From contig CAZUDO010000085.1 in assembly GCA_964618895.1 (NCBI GenBank), positions 1 to 64,000 on the forward strand: DNA of 64,000 nucleotides, in the 5' to 3' direction. The DNA comes from CAZUDO01 sp964618895 (GTDB taxonomy: Bacteria > Desulfobacterota > Binatia > DP-6). Positions within the stretch are counted from its first letter, which is position 1; every line of letters starts with the position of its first letter. The notes under the pieces are model-generated. The model was not told the DNA's origin. It did not search any database and worked only from the letters and a program-made list of their open reading frames with translations. A program made the position numbers and the translations under genes. Of this stretch, positions 59,360 to 64,000 are shown one piece after another.

Positions 59360-60601
59360 ATGGCGATGACGACCTGCACGTTGGCCCGTGGCGCTGCCCG
59401 GCTCGCCCTCCTGGTCGCGGTCCTCGTGACCGGCCTGGCGGGCGCGGGCGAGGTCGAGCCGCTACTCCAGGTGCGCAAGCTCCCCGCGCAGCCGGGTCCG
59501 CACTGGTTCTGGCTGAGCGACATCCTCCTGCACCGCACCGCGCTCTTCGACGGCGACTCGGGTGAGCTGCTGGGCACGATCAGTTCGGGCACGGCCGGGG
59601 TCGGGTTCGTGATCGCGCCGCTCTTCTCGCCCGACCACCGCGAGATCTACCTGGCCGAGACGTACTACGCGCGCGGGGTCCGCGGCGCGCGGACCGACGT
59701 GGTGACGGTCTACGATGCCACCACGCTCCTGGCGCTCGACGAGATCGTCATCCCGCCGCTCCGCGCCGAGTACTTCCCGGGCAACGCCTCCAGCGCCCTC
59801 AGCGACGACGGCCGCTTCGTGGCGGTCTTCAACCTGACTCCGGTCACCTCGCTGTCGATCGTCGACGTGAAGGCCCGGCGGTTCACCACCGAGGTCTCCA
59901 CGCCCGGCTGCAGTCTGGTGTACGCGGGGGGGCCGCGCCGGTTCTTCATGCTGTGCGCCAACGGCGAGGCGCTCATCGTCGTCCTCGACGACCAGGGGGA
60001 GCAGGCCCGCGTCGAGCGCAGCCCGGCGTTCTTCGACGCGCAGAAGGACCCGATCACCGAAAAGGCGGTGCGGCGGGGCACCGAGTGGCTGTTCGTGTCC
60101 TTCGCCGGCGTCATCCATCCCGTCGACGTGAGCGGCGATGCCCTGCGCTTCGGTGAACGCTGGTCCCTGGTCGACGACAAGGACCGGGCGGGGTCGTGGC
60201 GCATCGGCGGGGCGCAGCATCTGGCGGTCCACGCGCGCGCCGGCCGCCTGTACGCGCTCATGCACCAGGGGGGGCCGGACACGCATAAGGACCCGGGCAC
60301 GGAGATGTGGGTGTACGATCTCGCCACCCACCGCCGCGTGCAGCGCATCCCGGTCCTGAACCCGCTCGTGAGCTTCGTGGCGCAGCAGGGCGGGCTCGGC
60401 GGGATGAGCCGGTGGCTGCTCGGCACACTCGTTCCCAACCCCGGGGTCGACCGCATTCTGGTGACCCAGGACGAGCATCCGGTGCTGATCGCGTCCGCCT
60501 CGATACCGCCCGCGGTCACCGTTCACGATGCCCTGTCCGGCGCCGTGCTGCGCGAGGTGTCCGAGCCCGGCCTGGCCAGCAGCCTGCTCTTCGCACCATG
60601 A
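59360..60601 (+). CDS. mauB: Methylamine dehydrogenase heavy (alpha) chain
   Basis: A 413-residue periplasmic beta-propeller protein with a signal sequence (TLARGAARLALLVAVLVTGL). GPHWFWLSDILLHRTALFDGD, YLAETYYARGVRGARTDVVT, WRIGGAQHLAVHARAGRLYA and MHQGGPDTHKDPGTEMWVYD are characteristic of the MauB/AauB heavy chain (Me-amine-dh_H). It forms the alpha2beta2 scaffold for the TTQ-containing light chain. ATG 59360 follows the best signal sequence; ATG 59336 is possible. It heads the five-gene operon. Confidence 0.92.
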   Translation: MAMTTCTLARGAARLALLVAVLVTGLAGAGEVEPLLQVRKLPAQPGPHWFWLSDILLHRTALFDGDSGELLGTISSGTAGVGFVIAPLFSPDHREIYLAETYYARGVRGARTDVVTVYDATTLLALDEIVIPPLRAEYFPGNASSALSDDGRFVAVFNLTPVTSLSIVDVKARRFTTEVSTPGCSLVYAGGPRRFFMLCANGEALIVVLDDQGEQARVERSPAFFDAQKDPITEKAVRRGTEWLFVSFAGVIHPVDVSGDALRFGERWSLVDDKDRAGSWRIGGAQHLAVHARAGRLYALMHQGGPDTHKDPGTEMWVYDLATHRRVQRIPVLNPLVSFVAQQGGLGGMSRWLLGTLVPNPGVDRILVTQDEHPVLIASASIPPAVTVHDALSGAVLREVSEPGLASSLLFAP

Positions 60602-61140
60602 CGATGGACCCGGCGGGCGACCTCATCGTACGGGCTGCGCTGGCGCTGGTGTTCGCGAGCGCGGCCGTCCATAAGTTGGGCGACGTGGGCCGTTTTCGCG
60701 CTACGGTGGCCGACTACCGGCTGGTGCCGGAGCGTCTGGTGGCCGTCAGTGCGACCGCGGTGGTGAGCGCGGAGATCCTGGTGGCCGCCCTGCTGGCGCT
60801 GCCGTGGTGGCGGGCGGCGGGCGCGATCGTGGCGGCGACGGTGCTGGTCGGTTACGGCGGCGCGATCGCGATCAACCTGGTGCGTGGCCGCCGGCACATC
60901 GACTGCGGCTGCACCGGGCCAGCGGGGCGCCAGCCGATCGGCACCGGCTTGGTCATCCGGAACGGGGTCCTCGCGGCCGCCGCACTCACCGGACTCCTCC
61001 CGCTCACGGCGCGCCCGCTCGTGTGGGTGGACGCGCTCACCGTCGTCGGCGCGACGGGCGTGCTCGCCGCGGTCTGGGTGGCAGCACATCAACTGCTGGC
61101 GCAGGAACCCGCGGTGACGCGCTTGCGAGGTGACGCGTGA
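60598..61140 (+). CDS. mauE: Methylamine dehydrogenase accessory membrane protein
   Basis: A 180-residue protein with about four transmembrane helices in a DoxX/MauE-like layout (VRAALALVFASAAVHKLGDV, FRATVADYRLVPERLV) and the conserved H100IDCGC105. MauE is needed, with MauD, for disulfide formation and stability of the light chain. Overlaps mauB by four bases (ATGA) and mauD likewise. Confidence 0.9.
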   Translation: MTMDPAGDLIVRAALALVFASAAVHKLGDVGRFRATVADYRLVPERLVAVSATAVVSAEILVAALLALPWWRAAGAIVAATVLVGYGGAIAINLVRGRRHIDCGCTGPAGRQPIGTGLVIRNGVLAAAALTGLLPLTARPLVWVDALTVVGATGVLAAVWVAAHQLLAQEPAVTRLRGDA

Positions 61141-61739
61141 CCCAGGCGCTGCTGGTGTCGAACGCCATCCTCTGGGTGACCGTGGTGGTGCTCGGCTGCG
61201 TGGTGGTGGCGCTCGTGCGCCAGATCGGCGTGCTCTACGAGCGCGTTGCTCCGGCCGGGGCCCTCATGACCGGTCGCGGGCCCGCCGTGGGAGAGGCGGC
61301 GCCGGTAGTCGGCGTCGAGACGCTCGACGGTGTGCCGCGCGACGTGGGAGCCCCGAGCGCGGCGGGACGGAGCACGCTCGTCTTCTTCCTGTCGCCCACC
61401 TGTCCGGTGTGCAAAACCTTACTCCCCGCGTTGCGTTCGGCGGCGCGGCGCGAGCGGGCCTGGCTGGACGTCGTGCTGGCGAGCGACGGCCCACGGGAAG
61501 AGCACGAGGCGTTCGTGCGTGCCGAGCACCTGGCGGCGTTCCCGTACGTACTCTCGCCGGCGCTCGGGATGACCTATCAAGTGGCGAAGCTGCCGTACGC
61601 CGTCCTCGTCGACGCCGCGGGCATCGTACGGGCACGCGGCCTGGTCAACTCGCGCGAGCACCTCGAAAGTCTGTTCGAGGCGTACGAGCGCGGCGTGGGC
61701 TCGATCCAGGACTATGTCATGGGAGAGGCGCGGCCATGA
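61137..61739 (+). CDS. mauD: Methylamine dehydrogenase accessory thioredoxin-like protein
   Basis: A 200-residue membrane-anchored protein (helix LLVSNAILWVTVVVLGCVVV) with a periplasmic thioredoxin fold: AAPVVGVETLDG, LVFFLSPTCPVCKTLLPAL, with active-site C89PVC92. MauD probably forms or isomerises the many disulfides of MauA. Start GTG 61137 (GTGA overlap). Confidence 0.92.
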   Translation: MTQALLVSNAILWVTVVVLGCVVVALVRQIGVLYERVAPAGALMTGRGPAVGEAAPVVGVETLDGVPRDVGAPSAAGRSTLVFFLSPTCPVCKTLLPALRSAARRERAWLDVVLASDGPREEHEAFVRAEHLAAFPYVLSPALGMTYQVAKLPYAVLVDAAGIVRARGLVNSREHLESLFEAYERGVGSIQDYVMGEARP

Positions 61740-62284
61740 GGGACGCACATCGGTGGATCGATCGTGTGGTGGAGCGCGGAGCGCGGCAGGTGGCGCAGCG
61801 CACGTCGCGACGGAGCTTTCTGGCGCGGCTCGGCACGGTCCTGGTCGGCGGGGCGGCGTTCCCGCTCCTCCCGGTGGCGCGGGCGGCCGACGACGGACGA
61901 GTCCCGGCGCCGGACGACAGCGCCGTGTACGGTCCGACCGGGGATGCAAAGGACTGCCAGTACTGGCGCCACTGCGCCATCGACGGGTTCCTGTGCGCCT
62001 GCTGCGGCGGCTCGCAGAACACCTGCCCGCCGGGCACGGAGATGTCGCCGGTTACCTGGATCGGCACCTGTCGCCATCCGGGCGACGGCAAGGACTACGT
62101 CATCTCCTACAACGACTGCTGTGGGCAGTCGCTGTGCATGCGCTGCCGGTGCACGCGCACCGAGGGCGAGCGCCCGGTCTATTTCACGTCGAAGAACAAC
62201 GACCTGCTGTGGTGCTTCGGCACCAAGAGCCGGGCGGTGCACTGCTCGGTGGCGGTCGTGATCGGCGTCGCGATCAAGTCGTGA
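61736..62284 (+). CDS. mauA: Methylamine dehydrogenase light (beta) chain, TTQ-bearing
   Basis: A 182-residue precursor with a Tat-type signal (SRRSFLARLG). The mature region has the MauA/AauA signature: CQYWRHCAIDGFLCACCGGS, CPPGTEMSPVTWIGTC, YVISYNDCCGQSLCMRCRC. Trp108 (VTWIGTC) and Trp159 (LLWCFGT) are 51 residues apart, matching the Trp57/Trp108 pair that forms tryptophan tryptophylquinone in Paracoccus. Asp83 and Asp127 match its Asp32 and Asp76. Fourteen cysteines remain after the signal. TTQ formation needs the dihaem enzyme MauG, not encoded in this window. Confidence 0.95.
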   Translation: MRDAHRWIDRVVERGARQVAQRTSRRSFLARLGTVLVGGAAFPLLPVARAADDGRVPAPDDSAVYGPTGDAKDCQYWRHCAIDGFLCACCGGSQNTCPPGTEMSPVTWIGTCRHPGDGKDYVISYNDCCGQSLCMRCRCTRTEGERPVYFTSKNNDLLWCFGTKSRAVHCSVAVVIGVAIKS

Positions 62285-62721
62285 CCGGCCGCGTGGTGCT
62301 CGCAGTCCTGATGGCGGTCCACGGCGGCGTGGCCGCTGCGGGCGAGATGAGCGGTGCCGCGCTCGACTACGCGCTCAACTGCCAGGGCTGCCATCGTGCC
62401 GACGGCGTCGGGACGCCGGGCAGCGTGCCGGCGCTCGCCGGCTCGGTGGGTCGGTTCACGCGCGTGGCCGGCGGACGCGAGTACCTGGCGCGGGTGCCGG
62501 GCGTGGCGCAGGCGCCGCTCGATGACGCCGGGGTCGCCGCCGTGCTCAACTGGATGCTCGCGCGCTTCGGCGGCGCCGACGTGCCGCAGGACTTCGCGCC
62601 GTATACGGCCGATGAGGTCGGGCGCCTGCGGCGGAGTCCGTTGACTGATGTGGACGGTGTCCGGCGCTCCCTGGTGCGTACTCTCGAGCCGGAATCCCCC
62701 GGCCCTCCGGCTACGCCGTAG
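62281..62721 (+). CDS. Monohaem cytochrome c, probable electron acceptor of the dehydrogenase
   Basis: A 146-residue exported cytochrome c (GTG 62281, GTGA overlap with mauA). The haem site is C34QGCH38; Met92 in LNWMLARFGG is the likely axial ligand. In amine dehydrogenase clusters the electron acceptor is often amicyanin (MauC) or azurin; here a small cytochrome occupies the position, as in aromatic amine dehydrogenase clusters. Confidence 0.85.
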   Translation: MTGRVVLAVLMAVHGGVAAAGEMSGAALDYALNCQGCHRADGVGTPGSVPALAGSVGRFTRVAGGREYLARVPGVAQAPLDDAGVAAVLNWMLARFGGADVPQDFAPYTADEVGRLRRSPLTDVDGVRRSLVRTLEPESPGPPATP

Positions 62722-62858
62722 AGGCCCCTCGCAGCGGCGACCTGGGTGAGTGCCATGGCGCCCGCGGCGTGACCGCACACGGCGAGCGCTACGGGATACG
62801 CGATTGACGCTCGCCCGTCCGGTGCGAGATCGTACGTCGGTCGTTTGGAGAGGACGCC

Positions 62859-64000
62859 ATGTTGTCACTAACCTTGCTAGCTACCATGCGTCTCAGGCGG
62901 CGCCTGCGGCTGTGTGTGGCTGCCGCGGGACTCTTCGTCGCGGCCCACGGCGTGGCGGCGCCGACCCGCGCTGGTGCGGATCCCGCGGTCGTCGGCCAAT
63001 GGGACGCGGCGCGGAAATGGCCCGGCGTGGCCGTGCACCTCGTCATGCTGCACACGGGCCAGGTGCTCTTCTGGCGCGGCGACGAGAGCATCCCCCGAAC
63101 CTGGGTCTGGGATCCGTCCACCGAGCTGATCACCCCGATCCCGCCCGGCACCGACAATATGTTCTGCTCCGGGCACTCGTTCCTGGCCGACGGCCGTGTG
63201 TTCGTGACCGGCGGCGCCACGGCCGGCTCCGTGGCCGGCAACGTACGCACGCTGCTCTTCGATCCGGTGGCGATGGCGTGGCGCCGTGGCCCCGACATGC
63301 ACAAGGGGCGCTTCTACCCCACCAACGTCAGCCTGGGAGACGGGCGCGTCCTCATCTTCTCCGGCAAGGACGCGAGCCGGGCGCTGGCGCCCGAGGTGGA
63401 GGTGTACGTGCCGGGCGGGGAGCCGGGTGGCAGCGACCGCATCGATGTTCTGGCCGGTGCGAACCGCAAGATCGCCTTCTACCCGCGCATGCATCTCCTG
63501 CCGTCGGGCGAGGCGCTGCACGTCGGCGAGGAAATGACCACCGACGTACTCGATCCGGCGGCCGCCGCCTGGCGAGTCGTCGCGACCAGTCAGTTCGGGA
63601 AGCGCTACGAGGGCACGTCGGTGATGCTCCCGCCGGGACACCAGCGCCTCATGATCATGGGCGGCGGGCCCAAGAGCGGCGCGCCGACGGCCACGGCAGA
63701 GATTCTCGACCTGAGCGCGCCGGCGCCGAGCTGGCGCTTCACGGCCCCGATGCACTTTGCGCGTACCCACCTGCAGAACGTCATCCTGCCCGACGGCAAG
63801 GTGCTCGTCATCGGTGGCACTAATGCGGCGGGCGCCGTGGCCCCGGCCGAGCTGTTCGATCCGGCCACGGAAACCTGGACCCTGATGGCGCCGCTCGCCA
63901 CTAAGCGCGGGTATCACTCGACGGCCGTGCTGCTGCCCGACGCGCGCGTACTCGAGGCGGGCGCCAACGGCAATCCGACCCGCGAGGTCTTCTCGCCGCC
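62859..64000 (+). CDS. Galactose oxidase-like kelch protein (radical copper oxidase family), cut by window edge
   Basis: An exported protein (signal RLCVAAAGLFVAAHGVAA; GGAGAGGA precedes ATG 62859; ATG 62886 also possible), 381 residues visible. Kelch-type blades repeat (VMLHTGQVLFWRGDES, LADGRVFVTGGATAG, LPDGKVLVIGGTNAAG). Cys103 in NMFCSGHSF, Tyr153 in GRFYPTNVSLGDGRV and Tyr352-His353 in RGYHSTAVLLP match the order of the Cys-Tyr thioether, axial Tyr and first His of galactose oxidase; the second His would lie beyond the edge. The enzyme family oxidises alcohols or aldehydes with a Cu radical centre. It follows the mau operon by 137 bases. Confidence 0.85.
   Translation, partial: MLSLTLLATMRLRRRLRLCVAAAGLFVAAHGVAAPTRAGADPAVVGQWDAARKWPGVAVHLVMLHTGQVLFWRGDESIPRTWVWDPSTELITPIPPGTDNMFCSGHSFLADGRVFVTGGATAGSVAGNVRTLLFDPVAMAWRRGPDMHKGRFYPTNVSLGDGRVLIFSGKDASRALAPEVEVYVPGGEPGGSDRIDVLAGANRKIAFYPRMHLLPSGEALHVGEEMTTDVLDPAAAAWRVVATSQFGKRYEGTSVMLPPGHQRLMIMGGGPKSGAPTATAEILDLSAPAPSWRFTAPMHFARTHLQNVILPDGKVLVIGGTNAAGAVAPAELFDPATETWTLMAPLATKRGYHSTAVLLPDARVLEAGANGNPTREVFSP

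Noticed and set aside
1..64000. tRNA or rRNA genes
   Set aside because: None was recognised by eye; a covariance-model search would be decisive.

Overview
This is a high-GC chromosomal window from what looks like an uncultured, free-living, oxidative bacterium. The gene set combines a periplasmic methylamine-type dehydrogenase cluster, several F420-type oxidoreductases (LLM class, PPOX class and a DDN-type remnant), a P450 with a 3-Cys ferredoxin, acyl-CoA dehydrogenases, a hopanoid-type HpnL homologue, DUF1111 and YVTN c-type cytochromes, and many toxin-antitoxin (TA) pairs. That mix would suit a soil or groundwater lineage such as Candidatus Binatota or a related deltaproteobacterial-grade group. 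This assignment is inference from gene content only; no rRNA or tRNA gene was recognised.

Layout. 1-1.6 kb: end of a DUF2442 gene, a broken serine recombinase and a Phd/PIN pair. 1.7-4.8 kb: tyrS, converging on a bufferin operon (bufABC order, minus strand). 5-9 kb: zinc alcohol dehydrogenase, a coiled-coil protein with a RelE-like C terminus, a RelE/Phd pair and a broken Phd/PIN locus. 8.8-18.2 kb: P450, GH31 glycosidase, two dehydrogenases, a fused dipeptidase-cyclase protein, and an RHH antitoxin overlapping an amidase. 18.5-24.8 kb: GIY-YIG protein, membrane spermidine-synthase-like protein, and a beta-propeller dihaem cytochrome, with gene debris around two copies of a dispersed repeat. 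25-36 kb: Phd/PIN pair with a clear operator and terminator, SDR, two amidohydrolases, LLM and PPOX oxidoreductases, a TMTC-like TPR membrane protein, an AAA_14 ATPase and an orphan HyuB.

36-42.6 kb: an acyl-CoA catabolic operon (crotonase, SDR, coiled-coil protein, two acyl-CoA dehydrogenases, acyl-CoA ligase) plus a 3Fe-type ferredoxin. 42.6-43.5 kb: a graveyard of TA, cyclase and GNAT fragments. 43.5-55.3 kb: nitronate monooxygenase, secreted alpha/beta hydrolase, DUF1111 cytochrome with Ca-binding repeats, HpnL/CDP-alcohol transferase/LolA-like envelope genes, SH3-like and zinc-ribbon small proteins, and more fragments. 55.4-58.9 kb: crotonase and a secreted GH3 glycosidase.

59-64 kb is the functional highlight. 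mauB-mauE-mauD-mauA-cytochrome c are joined by four-base overlaps and followed by a galactose-oxidase-like radical copper enzyme that runs off the right edge. MauA keeps both tryptophans of the TTQ cofactor, at the spacing recalled for Paracoccus MauA, and two conserved aspartates. mauF, mauG and amicyanin are not in the window. A plausible overall theme is oxidation of amines, alcohols and alicyclic or terpenoid acids in a cell with heavy TA turnover and copper-handling systems (bufferin, copper radical oxidase).
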